This document shows positions 20,694 to 31,891 of a stretch of DNA of 64,000 bases, piece by piece (within the stretch, counting starts at the first letter, position 1; the number at the start of each line of letters is the position of its first letter). The notes below the pieces were generated by a model that ran no database searches, was not told the DNA's origin, and worked only from the letters and a program-made list of their open reading frames with translations. This DNA comes from Avena insularis. Lineage: Eukaryota; Streptophyta; Magnoliopsida; Poales; Poaceae. A program made the position numbers and the translations under genes. The DNA lies in the NCBI GenBank assembly GCA_023614405.1, contig CM042697.1, forward strand, positions 188,541,189 to 188,605,188, written 5' to 3'.

Positions 20694-23390
20694 TGTAACA
20701 TCCCTAAAATCATGATTTCAAAGTTTGCATATCATTCATGCATGCATATAGATTTGAGATCAATTTCAAACTCATTTCAGAAAAACAGAAGCACATAGTG
20801 CTATGATTTTATGTGAGCCAGCTAAAAATCAAATGGCCATCACCATTTGAGAGTTTGAATGTTTTAAACCTTGAATGCTTGTTTCCTTTGTTGAATGGAT
20901 TGAGTGTGAATTTTTTAACCAAGTTTTACAAAATGGAAATTTGAGACTACTGCTCACTGCAAAAATCCCATTTCTCAAATTTGAGACTACTGCTCACTTC
21001 AAAAATCCCAAGAAGATTTGAATTCAAATGGAACTTGAATTCATTTGAAAATCAATTCAGAAAATTGAAATAGAAAAAGAAAAGGAGAAAGAATTAGAAA
21101 AGGGCCGGCGCCAGGATTCTAGCCCAGCAACAGAACTGGCCCAACTAGCCCACCCGGGCCATTCCTCTCCCTCTCGTACGCACAAGCGCACCCCCACAGC
21201 CGCTAGACTCCGGCGACCAATTGAGGTAAAACCCGAGCGCCCCTTGCCCCCTCTTTCATACGAGATTGTTCGCCTGCGTCTTGTGCACCCCCTGACCCCT
21301 CTGGTTCGTGCTAGGGCGACGCCAAACCTCGCCAGTGACCTCATCTGCAAGCAATAGACGCCGCCGCAACTCCGACGAGCCCCTGAGACCGTGCTGCGCC
21401 TCGCCAAGCCACTGCTAGGTTGAGCTTCTCGACGCCGCGAACCTGGTAAGCATCCTCCTGCCCTCCGGACGACCAGAGCGCCACGCCGCAGACATGTAAT
21501 CCTCCGCCGCCAAGAAGGCCGCCACGCCGCCTTTGGTTGCTTGATCCAGAGCCGTCAGATCTGGATCCAACACGTAGAATTAGAACGTTTAGCGAAGCGT
21601 TATGGGTAGATCTGAGCCGTGAGAATTAAATAGATCCAACGGCGCGGAAGGGTGATCCTGAACGAATCGGTATCAGCCAATAGAATTAAGACGCGTGGCT
21701 AGGGTTTGAATTAAAACAAAATTTGAAAACAGATTTAGATCAAATTTTGAAATGGCTATAACTTTTGATTACCACATTAGATTTTTGCAAATTTTATACC
21801 GTTGGAATCAGGGAGACAAGCCCTTTCTGAATCTGCAATGTGTTTAGTGAAATGTTTCTGTTAAAATGACTTTTTATGCAGAAACTTGTTTAGGACTATT
21901 TTGAGTGTAGAATTTGTTTAGTAAATTGTTTTGGTGCTAAATAAGTTTAGTTAGCAAGTTTTTGACTTGGTTATGTTTCTGTATCATACACTTGCTTGGT
22001 GGAGTTTTCAAAAATCATCACTTAGCATTTTCTTGCATGCATGCATTCATATTTTTGTTTGTATATGAGTTGTGTGTAATTTTGTGCTACAAATTTTTTT
22101 TTGTAGATTTTGCTAGTGACTGTGATTGTGAAGAGTGCTACTCTCCCCATTACCAAGGCAAGTGGTACTTCATGAATATTTCCATCCCTATATTTTGTAC
22201 AAGCATTAGAAATATTTTGCTAAGTCTTGCATGTTGTTTTTGCCAAATGCTATGTTGGGAAATCCTAAGTAGTTGTAGAATTGTAGAATTGCTAGGAAAT
22301 TTCCTAAGTTAAGTTACTATGCCATGCTTAGCCTAGCTAGTAACAAACAAGGGTTGGTAAAGTATATACATGCTATGATGAAAATATTTCTAAGTCTTTG
22401 GACTTATGTTTTCCTAATAAAACAACTAAGTCAATGAACCTCCTGGGTGGAATGGGACTTGAATGGTGGTTTTTGGTTGAGTGGTTACACAAGGCCCATG
22501 GACATGGTTTACCTTGTGTATCACACTTGTGGTATGCCACCCAGGCACAAAGGGATTTGGAGGCCAAGTGTTGAGAAGCTTATAGTGCAACCACTTGGCA
22601 ATATGGGCTCTGCCTTGATCATATAGGTTGCTAGAACTTAGTCATTTGGACAGTTGGTGGTAGTGGGATGATAGGTTGGAACGCGTCCATTTGGCTAAGG
22701 GAAGGCTTCTGAAAGGTCCTGTCTTGGGAAACCAAGTCTGGTGGGGAAAGTGCACAACCTCTGCAGATGGAAAATCTTAAGTACTTAGCCAAGTCCATGG
22801 CAATGGACAACTTGAGCATCAAGACATGGAAGATACAAGAATCTCATCACTCCAACCTCTAAGTAAAACTTGTGGGTGACCAAGGGTGAAGGACCCCAAT
22901 GTCTATTGGTGGTTTCTTGGGAAAGTTTTTGACAAAGAAAAACTTAGTGATTTCAACTAATAGGAAAAACCTATTTTGAGCAAAGCAAGCCAAACTACAC
23001 TTAGCCAAAAATGCATATATTAATATAGTCCACTTAAAAATTTACTAAGGTATCACTTGCCAATACTATTCCAAAGTATTGACCCACTATGGCTGTAACT
23101 TGTGATGTTGCAGGTTACTCCGATGATGATTAGGTGTCATGAGTCTACACTCAACATGCTTGCCTGTGGCACATGAAGATGAAGACTTATGTTTATTTAC
23201 TTATTCCAAAACTCTTGTATTAGGCCTGTGGCCTTGAGTTGTAAAAGACTATGTTTTATCTCTGGAATGGATGTAATAAATGACCTTTGTATCTGTGTAC
23301 TTCATCTTAAACTGTGGATGCTAGCAATGATCCAGGGACTAGCATTGCAATCACAGGGATCCTTTTCCTTTACAAAGGAGGGATCTTACA
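20694..23390 (+). mobile_element. Solo LTR S2, related to S1
   Basis: The 2697-base insertion starts TGTAACATCCC and ends GGGATCTTACA, so its ends are near-perfect inverted repeats. It has no internal gag or pol and a 5-base duplication, as a solo LTR should. Features shared with S1 are the start, a GC-rich leader (about 21095-21445) with a GGTAAG donor at 21446, the exon-like block 22107-22157, and the tail with CCAGGGACTAGCATTG. A 43-base tandem repeat around GAGACTACTGCTCACT lies at 20941-21010. It is the youngest layer of the four-level nest. Confidence 0.78.
22107..22157 (+). other. Exon-like Cys-rich block in S2
   Basis: Fifty-one bases lie between the acceptor-like TTTTTTTTGTAG and the GC-type donor AAG|GCAAGT. 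The frame matches that of the S1 block and ends HYQ(G). It contains DCDCEEC. See the S1 entry at 2276. Confidence 0.4.
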
Positions 23391-23395
23391 CTTAT

Positions 23396-24360
23396 TGAGA
23401 TGGATAGGACCATGTTCTCCTTACAAATTTTGGGCCGAAGCCATCTCCACCGCTTGCCATGCATCAAACCAGCTCTACCTCCACAGAAAACCAACAAGAC
23501 TCCATATGAAATACTTACCGGTAACAAGCCCAACATATCTTACTTCCAGGTGTTCGGTCTATCTCATAAAAGGTGTTCGTTTGTCCAAATTTGAGTCTAA
23601 AGCATTAGAGGGTATTTTTGTTGGCTATGCTCTCGAATCTCACACTTATAGAATCTATGATAAGATCTCCGGATCCGTCATAGAATCTTGTACTGTGACC
23701 TTTGAAGAATATGATGTTCCCCAAGGGGGGCGTGTTGATGTTTGTGATGCAGATGTTGAAATGCCTCGGGATACCATAGGAAGAACGGGTGTGGGATATA
23801 TCCGCCCCGTTGAGGAACCCCTTATAGCGGATCGAGAAGAACTATGATCTACACAAGTGGAGCCCTCATCTTCACAACATCATCAAACTCCATCCACCGA
23901 GGAGGACAATGACTCAAGCCAAAGATAAGTTGTGGATCCTCAACATGTTGATCATGGTGACAACTCTAGTTAGGAAGAGCTTGAGTCTCTAATCTCCAGA
24001 ATGTCAAGCGGTGCCAAGTCAATTAATCAAGGGAGATCCATACAAAGTGCCCTAAGACATGCTGAACTCAATGCTAGAAATGTGCCAGATCACGACCAAG
24101 GTCAAATCTTTTCCTCTTAATGAAGAGAATGATTCCCATGTTGATCATGGTCAAGATGAGGATCAACATGATGAAGAGGGTCCCCTAAGAAACAACGAGG
24201 AGATCCACACTCTTCGTGAAGCTAGAAAGGAGAGGATGTTGGAATTAAGAGACCACTCTCTACAAAATGTGGTTGGTGACCTAAGGAGAGGCATTTCCAC
24301 AAGAGCACAATTGGAGAGGTTTAGTGAGAACCAAGCACACGTCTCCATGATTTAACAAAA
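23396..24360 (+). pseudogene. Copia integrase, second part and linker to RT
   Basis: The integrase resumes directly after S2. Conserved stretches in two alternating frames are FWAEAISTACHASNQLYLHR, the segment with PYEILTGNKPNISYFQVFG, and LEGIFVGYALESHTYRIYD. An acidic linker to RT follows, with an SSGAK-type region and REARKERMLELRDH. Frameshifts near 23430-23480 and 23560 and a TAA at 24354 break it. Confidence 0.78.
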
Positions 24361-24364
24361 GAAA

Positions 24365-25189
24365 GTGTGGGAAGCTCTTGAAGATTCGGATTGGTTGGAA
24401 GCAATGCACAAAGAACTAAACAACTTTGAGAGAAACAAAGTATGGAAGTTAGTTGAGAAGCCAAAGGATTGCCGCAATGTTATAGGCACCAAGTGGATAT
24501 TCAAGAACAAGCAAGATGAGCATGGAATTATAGTAAGGAACAAGGGAAGATTGGTTGCACAAGGGTTCTCTCAAATTGAAGGCATTGATTATGGAGAGAC
24601 ATATGCACCCATGGCTCAGCTTGAGTCCATCCGTATCCTTGTTGCTTATGCGGCACATCATAACTTTAAGTTACAACAAATGGATGTAGAAAGTTCTTTT
24701 CTTAATGGTCCATTGAATGATTTGGTGTATGTAAAGCAACCCCGGGGATTTGAGGATCCCAACTTCCCAAACCATGTCTACAAACTTGATAAGGCGCTCT
24801 ATGGGCTCAAACAAGCCCCACGCACGTGGTATGAGCACCTTAGAGAGTTGTTGTTTGACCGTGGATTTGAGGTTGGGAAAATCGATCCCACTCTTTTTAC
24901 TAAGAAGGTCAATGGGGAGCTTTTTGTATGCCAAATATATGTTGATGATATTATCTTTGGCTCATCTAGCAAAGCTTTTAATGATGAATTCTAAAAGCTT
25001 ATGACTAGTAGGTTCCAGATGTCTATGATGGGGGAGTTGAGATTATTTCTTGGTTTTGAGATCAAGCAAGTTAGAGGAGGCACATTCTTCAACGAAGACA
25101 AGTATACTCAAGATATTCTCAAGAGATTCAATATGCATGATTTAAATGGAGCTCCTACTCCCATGGCTACAAAGACTCATCTAGAATAA
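24365..25189 (+). pseudogene. Copia reverse transcriptase
   Basis: The RT starts WEALEDSDWLEAMHKELNNF and shows VIGTKWIFKNK, GRLVAQGFSQIEGIDYGETY, LQQMDVESSFLNG and YGLKQAPRTWYEHL. The catalytic loop CQIYVDDIIFGS (about 24928-24963) is intact. A TAA at 24992-24994 and another stop at 25187-25189 interrupt it. This is a SIRE-type RT by its motifs. Confidence 0.88.
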
Positions 25190-25207
25190 AATCAAAATGG
25201 CAAAGAT

Positions 25208-25891
25208 GTGGATCAAAAGGTATACCAGTCTATGATTGGTTCTTTGCTTTACCTTTGTGCATCTAGTCCCAATATTGTGTTGAGTGTAGGTGTGTGCGCA
25301 AGATATCAAGCGGCTCCTAAAGAAAGCCATTTAATGCTGGTCAAGAGAATTTTTCGATATTTAGTTCATACCCCATATTATGGTCTTTGGTATCCTCAAG
25401 GGTCAACATTTGCTCTTTATGGAATCACGGATTTGGATTGGGCTGGCGACAAGGATGATACAAAATCAACATTCGGGGCTTGCCAATCCCTTGGTAGGTC
25501 CTTGGTATGTTGGTATTCTAAGAAGAAAAATTGTATATCTCTTTCCACCGCCAAAGCCGAGTATGTGGCAGCTGCTAGTGCTTGCACCCAATTTCTATGG
25601 ATGAGGCAAACTTTAAAGGAATACGGTGTCCATTGTGACAAAGGGCCTCTTCTATGTGACAATGGAAGTGCTATCAAGATTGCCTACAACCCGGTGGATC
25701 ACACAAGGACAAAGCATATTGAGATTCGTCATCAGTTCATTAGAGATCATGTTGCTCCAGGTGATATTGATCTATCCTATGTGTCAACCAAATACCAACT
25801 TGCCGACATATTCACGAAGGCACTTGATGAAGCAAGGTTTTGCTATTTGAGGAATGAACTAAATATCATAGATTCAAGGAGCTTGACTTGA
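25208..25891 (+). CDS. Copia RNase H
   Basis: A 227-codon open stretch holds the connection domain (YQSMIGSLLYLCASSPNI) and RNase H. Recognisable are DLDWAGDKDDTKST, the Glu of SLSTAKAEYVAAASA, LLCDNGSAIKIAYNP with an Asp, and HTRTKHIEIRHQFIRDHV. Pol ends at the TGA at 25889. As part of a broken polyprotein it would not be made, though this piece itself is open. Confidence 0.88.
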   Translation: MDQKVYQSMIGSLLYLCASSPNIVLSVGVCARYQAAPKESHLMLVKRIFRYLVHTPYYGLWYPQGSTFALYGITDLDWAGDKDDTKSTFGACQSLGRSLVCWYSKKKNCISLSTAKAEYVAAASACTQFLWMRQTLKEYGVHCDKGPLLCDNGSAIKIAYNPVDHTRTKHIEIRHQFIRDHVAPGDIDLSYVSTKYQLADIFTKALDEARFCYLRNELNIIDSRSLT

Positions 25892-27089
25892 TCACCTTGC
25901 ATACTCACCTATGTCTTGAATCTTATTTGGTTTAGGTGCAGGCATGGATATAGGGGGAGTGCGGTCCTAATTGATTGGACTATCCCTCCCCCCCATTATG
26001 CCCAAAGCGATAAAAATCATTCCTCTTACTATAATTTTGTGATATGTGAGCTTAAATGATGAGTTTTGGTAATGGAACCAAGATATATCTTCATGGTTCC
26101 AAGCCAAGTATACTCAAACATGGTGGCCTAGGCCACCGCCCTCTCCCATTCGAGAGGTTGACGCTTACTCGTATTTGCCATTTATTGATTCTTTGTTGAT
26201 CTTAGTTTCATGCACTCTCTTTGGGTTTTTGATATCTTTATCCCTATTTCAGAGTGCATGTGCTACAAACAGTGTGATTATGTCAACCCAAGCCTTTCGA
26301 CTTCCTCAAAAAACCCTCATCCAATCTGCACAAGAACCCCTCCATTGTCCCTGGCTAAGGAATCAGGTGGAACTGGTACTACCGGATTAGGAGCGGTACT
26401 ACCGGACCTGGGTGGTTCCCAGGTCGTGTCCTGGAAATTTCTCTAGGTGTAGTACTACAGTTTTTATGTTCGGTACTACCAGTTACCGGTACTACCGGTT
26501 TCTGAACCGGTAATACCGCTTGCGAGCGGTACAAGCTCTTCCAGCACCGGTACTACCCTTTAGTGCCTCATTATACCCCCCGCTCCCCACACAAACCACC
26601 GCCACCACCGGAGCTCTTGATGCCACCGGAGCCTCGCCGCGTCCTCCTCTCCCTGGATCCTCCTTGGATTCGGACACCCTGCAGGCTCCCGATCCTTCTC
26701 CACCGCCATGGATCCCGTTACAACCGTCCCCTCCCTCTCACTCCTGTTTTCTTCATTGGATCTAGGTTTTTCTTAGATTCTTGGAGAAAGTAACTTGCTT
26801 TGGGGTTGTACCGCCATACATTCCTTGTTACTTAGTAGAATCAACGCTCTATGATCTGTTGAGGCCAATTTGGGACCGTGCCCTACTATGGATGTGCTTG
26901 TACCGCTGGACCGGTAGTACCGGAAAATTATCTGGTACTACCGCTCGCAAGCGGTACTACCGGTCCCCAGATCCGGTAGTACTGGTCCCAACTGACCACA
27001 ACCTCTTGCTAAAGCTTGGTATCTTCTTTGTTTGTTCTTGGTTCTTGTGCCCTTACCCTCCCTGTTGTTCTCCCTCTTGCTATCACAGG
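25892..27089 (+). other. Copia 3' internal region with motif clusters and leader-like sequence
   Basis: No conserved protein is visible. GGTACTACCG-type motifs occur at 26375-26560 and 26905-26985, as in the LTRs. Between them is a GC-rich, Pro-codon-rich, leader-like segment (26575-26770), and the region ends with a plausible acceptor CTTGCTATCACAG at 27077-27089 before the env-position ORF. This arrangement resembles a promoter, 5' UTR and intron for that ORF, which is inference. Confidence 0.5.
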
Positions 27090-28607
27090 TGAAGATGGTT
27101 CTAGGGGCGCTCGTAAACGCTCCAAGGCTAGTCGTGAAATTGTAGAGGAACAGACGGAGTCCGAGGAAGAAGAAGAAGAAGTCATGCCTCAACCCAGCCG
27201 CCGTATGAAAATTCCAGCCACTCGAGGTGGTCGTGGGGGTCGTGAGGGTGTCACCAAGCGGTCTGCTGGTCGTGGCAGTGCTCCCCCTCCTCGTCCCCCT
27301 ACCTCGGGGGTGCTCCAAGAGTTTCATCTCAGGGCCATCAGGGCCAAAGTTACTGTGTGATATATCTGATTCTAAGTTCCACTCTCTGAGGGTTGACAAT
27401 CCCTATGGCCGCGCTCGTGATGAGGGTAGGGAAGAGAGTTTGTTCTACAATGACTTCCAAGAGCGCGTATACAATGAAGTCCTGCTCCAGAATCTTCAAA
27501 TGGTTGTGCCGCAGTTGTGGATTGATATGGATCACATCAACAATCATCTTGAGTACTTCGCTGAGGCTAAAGAAATATTCTCTCACCTTGGAATGCTCCC
27601 CATTATGGAATTTCAGCACGATTATGAGCCTCTTCTCATTGCTTAGTTCTATGCTACTGCTCACTTCTCAACAGGCCGCACTCGGAAGATCACTTGGATC
27701 ACTCAAGGTGCAATTAAGGAGGTCACTGTTGAGAATTTTCTGAAATTCTGGGGTATGAAGATCGCGGCTGTGACATTTCTTGTGGCTTCCATTGCCACAT
27801 GCATGAGAACTCCTCCAAGAAGGATGTTCTTGCACCTCTTTATATCCGGGGTCGTGGTGTTGTTGGTAAGATCAAGGATCTTCTCCCCATGTATGACATT
27901 CTCCACCGCATTTTCCGTGAGGTGGTTGCTCCTCATGCTGGGAACAAAGATGAGATTCATGGATATTCTGTTGATCTGCTGCTCAACACCTTTCTCAACC
28001 GCGACTCCAACACCCCCTTGATGTGATGGACTTTATATGGAATGAGATTGTAGCTGCGGGTCACTCCCGACGGGTTCCCCCATTTGCTCCCTATATCATG
28101 GCTCTCATTGTTGCCAAGTGCCCTCCCATTGCCAGGACCCTTTCCACTTGTCCTCTAGTTGTGCACTGGTCCAAGGCACTCAAGATCAAGAAACATGCTA
28201 AGCCTCGCAATGTGGAGGGTTATGAGGTTGATGAATATGGCACTGTGATTGAGGCTGATTCTGAGGATGATGACAGTGACCATGATGCTTATTATGTTGT
28301 CTCCTGTCGCAAGAATGCCCAGCCATCATGGGCCAAGAGGATTGAGGCCAAGCTCAAGAAGGTGTTTTGCTTCCAAGTGGACAACCAAAAGCACATGTAT
28401 GAGGCTCATGTCTATGCCAAGAAAGCTTGTGCTCGCCAGAAAGAAATGATGGAAGCTCAAGGGTTGACCACCTCCACGGGTTCCGAGAACAACATCACTC
28501 TAGAAGACCAATGGATCTCCAAGCACAGCCACTGGGATGATGATGTATCTTTCTCGTACCGTACGCCACCAACCCATGAGGAGTACTATGATGATGATGA
28601 GGATTGA
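27090..28607 (+). pseudogene. Copia env-position ORF, function unknown
   Basis: The extra ORF lies between pol and the 3' LTR. It begins with a basic, Glu-rich segment (GARKRSKASREIVEE, then EEEEEEV), an Arg/Gly-rich part, then a globular segment in another frame (FQERVYNEVLLQNLQMVVPQ), then FYATAHFSTGRTRKITW, and ends in an acidic tail EEYYDDDED at 28605-28607. It resembles grass transposon-associated hypothetical proteins. SIRE-lineage elements carry an env-like ORF here, but I see no convincing membrane segment. Frameshifts near 27350, 27770 and 28020 and a TAG at 27643-27645 break it. Confidence 0.6.
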
Positions 28608-29074
28608 ATTTCGGGGCGTTAGTCTTGCTCTTGTCCCTTTTTGGCGTCTTGATACCAAAGGGGGAGAAGGTGCACCTTAGGCATGCGGGTGTTGCATGGG
28701 AAAGTCACAAGCTCGTTCTTGCTTTGATCATTTAATTGCTTGTGAACTTTATTTGCCTTATATTATGTGTGAACTCTATGTACTAAATGTTTGGGAACTA
28801 CTCGTGCTATGTATGTTGAAACTATGTGGGTATTTCACGGATCCATCTTGTGATGATATGCGCTATCCATTGCCAATATTTTTCTCATCACAAGTTATTG
28901 TGAAAAGGTATGAGTTCAAATGCTATTATCTCGATTTGTGCACTCTTGTTGGGTTTGTAAAATATATAGGGAGGATTGGTCCTATTCATACAGGGGGAGG
29001 CCCATCTCTGTTTTCCAAAATCCATGTGTATCTTCATAATATTATCTTACAAAGGTGTGTTGTCATCAAACACC
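28608..29074 (+). other. Copia 3' non-coding region
   Basis: AT-rich sequence between the env-position ORF and the polypurine tract. It contains two G-rich, CACCAAAAAGGGGGAG-like tracts: one near 28660 (ACCAAAGGGGGAGAAGG) and one at the true polypurine tract. No coding signal is seen. Confidence 0.5.
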
Positions 29075-29088
29075 AAAAAGGGGGAGAT
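29075..29088 (+). other. Copia polypurine tract
   Basis: AAAAAGGGGGAGAT lies directly before the TG start of the 3' LTR. Confidence 0.85.
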
Positions 29089-30456
29089 TGAAAGATCATT
29101 TCCTATTCTTGAGATTTTGATGTTTGATGATAAAACACCTATCGATTAAATCGTGCGCTAAGTGTATCTCAGGTCTTTTAGGTTGTGGAAAAAATATTGC
29201 ATTGCCCACAGTTGCACTTGCCAAAGTCACCAGTGCTGACCGGTAGTACCGGAAGTTACAACCGGTACTACCGCTTGGCACCGGTACTACCGCTCCCTTG
29301 TACTGGTTGCATCTGATTGAGATGGGGAGGCCTCGATTTTCCTCAGTACCACCCAGTACCGCGGAGCGGCACTACCGCTCCAACCAGTAGTACCGCTCGT
29401 GGAAAGCGGTACTACCGCTTGGACACCGTAGTGCCGCTCGGCAGTACCGGGCGACACTAAGGGAGGACTAGACATTTCCTTCTCGCTCAGTACCAACCGG
29501 TACCTGGGACCGGTACTACCGGCCCTGACCGATAGTACCGCTTCTCATGACCGGTACTACCGCTTGGAGGTAGTACCGCAAGGTGGGTCCGGGCGTGCCT
29601 GAGGCTGGCTCGACCATGTGGCGCACCCCCGATGCTTGTTCCGGTACCTGACCGGTACTACCGCTTGAGTACCGGTGCATTTAATGCCCAACGGGCAGAG
29701 CTAGTCAGGAAGCTATAAATACCCCTCCACCTACCTTGGGACAAGGTGCTCGTTGCATTGAAGAACACCACCTCCATTTGAGACACCAAATCGCCAAGAT
29801 CTCTTCACTCAACCATAAAAAGTCTTTGATCTTTGCAGAATCGAAGGAGGAGCCCTTGATCTAATACTTCACCAAAAGAGATCTTCATTTCCCCCTCATT
29901 TATTTTAGGGCCCCTTTCTCTAGTGTTTGCTTCAGAAACTCTAGTTCTAGATTTGGTTCTTACAAGCTTGTCTTTGATTGTTTTGAAAGCTTGCTTGTAT
30001 TTGGGAGCCTCCAATTAAGTCATGTATGTGTGCCCCGAACTTGTTGTAAAGGTGTCGGCTTCCACCTCGAAGGTTGCCGATATAGTGGAAGGTGGATCGA
30101 TGCCGTCGGGGTGAGATTCATTGGAGAACAAGGGAGTCCTCTCGTGGCGTTGGTGGTTTGAAACCACCCCCTCTCCAAATATAGACGTACTTCCCCTCAA
30201 AAGGAAGGAACTACGGGAAACAAATCCTTATGTCTCCGCGTCCACCACTTTGGTTACTTCTATCCTTTACCGCACTTTACTTAATTGTTCTTGTGTTGTC
30301 TTGTGCTAGCTTGTACTTGTTTGACATATAGGTAAATTCACCGTAGTTGCATAATCTAGAGAATTTACCTTTCTTGTCAAAACCTAATTTGAAAAAGAAG
30401 AAAATTTGAAGTAGCACCTATTCACCCCCCCTCTAGGTGCCCATACGATCCTTTCA
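29089..30456 (+). repeat. Copia 3' LTR
   Basis: Starts TGAAAGATCATTTCC and ends CTTTCA. It matches the 5' LTR along its whole length, with small gaps in the motif-rich part. A TATA box lies at 29714-29721. The GGTACTACCG cluster spans 29235-29690. Confidence 0.9.
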
Positions 30457-30461
30457 GGGGC

Positions 30462-31870
30462 CCATCCTAGGTTTTGCCATACACCAGGATCGTTGATGAC
30501 GCGAGCTGGAGCTTTCTTAGCCTTTTTCTGCTGCAGCAAAGTCATGTAATCGCCCTTCATGGCTCTAGGTTTCTCTATTGACTTTTGCGTGTTGGCCAGA
30601 TCTCGATCCAGCTTTGCGCCTTGCTCCGCGATGGCATGCGCTTCCTCCGGCAGAAGTAGATGCCGGAGGCGGCGGGTTTGCGGTGTTGTTGTTACTCGGA
30701 CTGGTGCGAAGTTCCCGTGGCTATTGTACTAGTTTAGGCGGAGGGGGCATGGCCTTTGCGCGATCATTGTCGGCAGCAACAGGTGGTCCCTTCCCCTTGT
30801 CCAGCGCTTTAGGCGGATCTTGTCCGGGTTGATCTTCATCCATCGCGGTCCCAATGGCAACGAACACCTCCCAGGACGTGACGGCATTGTTGGCCTGCTC
30901 GTCGCGTTCGTAATCCTCCTCCATCTCCTGCGTAGCAGAGTCTAGCTCCTCCGGGCTGAAGTCTATCTCATCCGAGTCGGCGCTGATTTTAGCGTAGAGC
31001 GCATCAAGAATGGAGTCAGAGGGTGCCGGGGCTTCCTCGATGATGGGCGGTGGTGGTGCGACAGCAGCAACAATGACTGTAGGCGGTGGTGCAGCTGCAG
31101 CGACAATGACCGAAGGCTGCGGTGGCGGTCGCTGAGGCGGAGTGGCGCCGTCTAAGAGTGCAAGCGCTGTCTGGGCTGCCTCCTCAGCTTCCGTGTAGTT
31201 TTTGATGGTGTTCACAATGCTTTCGAAAGTGAGGCATCCTGAAGCCTGCTGCCGCCTTAGCATATGTCGGAGAAGAGTACGTTGGTCCAGTTCTTCCACA
31301 AAGTGATACATGACATCATCATTGGGGTAATGTGCCAGATCAGCCCGTATACGGAGCCACCTGGCAAGGTAATCGCGGGGGTTTTCACCCTCTCTCTGCA
31401 TGCAACGCGCCAGATCAAATATGTTCACCACTCCGACGAACTTGGATCTCTGTTGTCCAGACGCACGGGCGAAGCCGGCGGACTTGCAGCGATCTTCCAC
31501 CATTATATCCTGCACAGGGGCGGTTTGGGTGGGCCTTGAATTTTTCCGATCTTTGCTGGCAAACTCCAAAGTGAGATCCGACATCGATCCTTTCACGAAC
31601 GTATCCTGCCCGTAGGTGGTCCGTGCGGGTCTTGATGCTCCTCCGACTTCCAGGGAACTAGTGCCCAAGTCGGTTTTGCCGATGAAGAGGTGGATATCTC
31701 CGATGGGGACGATCGGGCAGCGGGCAGGGTTTGTCTTCCCCGGTATCTAGAACTCGTTGGGAGGGACGATCAGAACGTTTTCGAAAAATAGAACGCCACC
31801 GATCGCTACAGTTTTGCCGATTCCCGCGAAGATCTTGGACCTCGCCCGCTCTAGAGCCCGAAGCACCTAT
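30462..31870 (-). pseudogene. Tat1 gag, N-terminal half with the first gag-like domain
   Basis: On the minus strand, after the primer-binding site, the frame passes a TAG near 31750 and then stays open 31668-30721. It holds IFDLARCMQREGENPRDYLA and HFVEELDQRTLLRHMLRRQQ, a retrotransposon-gag-like domain, followed by a Pro/Ala-rich linker and an acidic segment. Near 30470-30520 it reads ARVINDPGVWQNLGWAP, where the copia element is inserted. The same domain occurs a second time in the C-terminal half (14540-14760). Confidence 0.8.
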
Positions 31871-31872
31871 TG

Positions 31873-31890
31873 CCCCACGGTGGGCGCCAA
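31873..31890 (-). other. Tat1 primer-binding site
   Basis: The minus strand reads TTGGCGCCCACCGTGGGG two bases after the 5' LTR. Tat2 has the same site at 38245-38261. The tRNA it matches cannot be decided here. Confidence 0.75.
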
Positions 31891-31891
31891 C

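Larger units (their letters stand above)
15796..30456 (+). mobile_element. SIRE/Maximus-like Ty1/copia retrotransposon
   Basis: Two LTRs (15796-17179, 29089-30456), a TGGTATCAGAGC primer-binding site, a polypurine tract and a copia-order pol (protease, integrase, RT, RNase H) define it. A large 3' region with an extra ORF between pol and the 3' LTR is typical of the SIRE/Maximus lineage. It is about 14.7 kb, or about 12 kb without solo LTR S2. Flanks are GGGTC (15791-15795) and GGGGC (30457-30461), a near-match duplication. It sits in the gag gene of Tat1 in the opposite orientation. Stops and the S2 insertion make it non-autonomous. Confidence 0.88.

Noticed and set aside
26575..26770. Captured host-gene exon in the copia element
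   Set aside because: The Pro-rich translation looks like a GC-rich leader; no domain is recognisable.
27016..28607. True envelope gene in the copia element
   Set aside because: Only the position fits; no signal peptide or membrane segment is evident.
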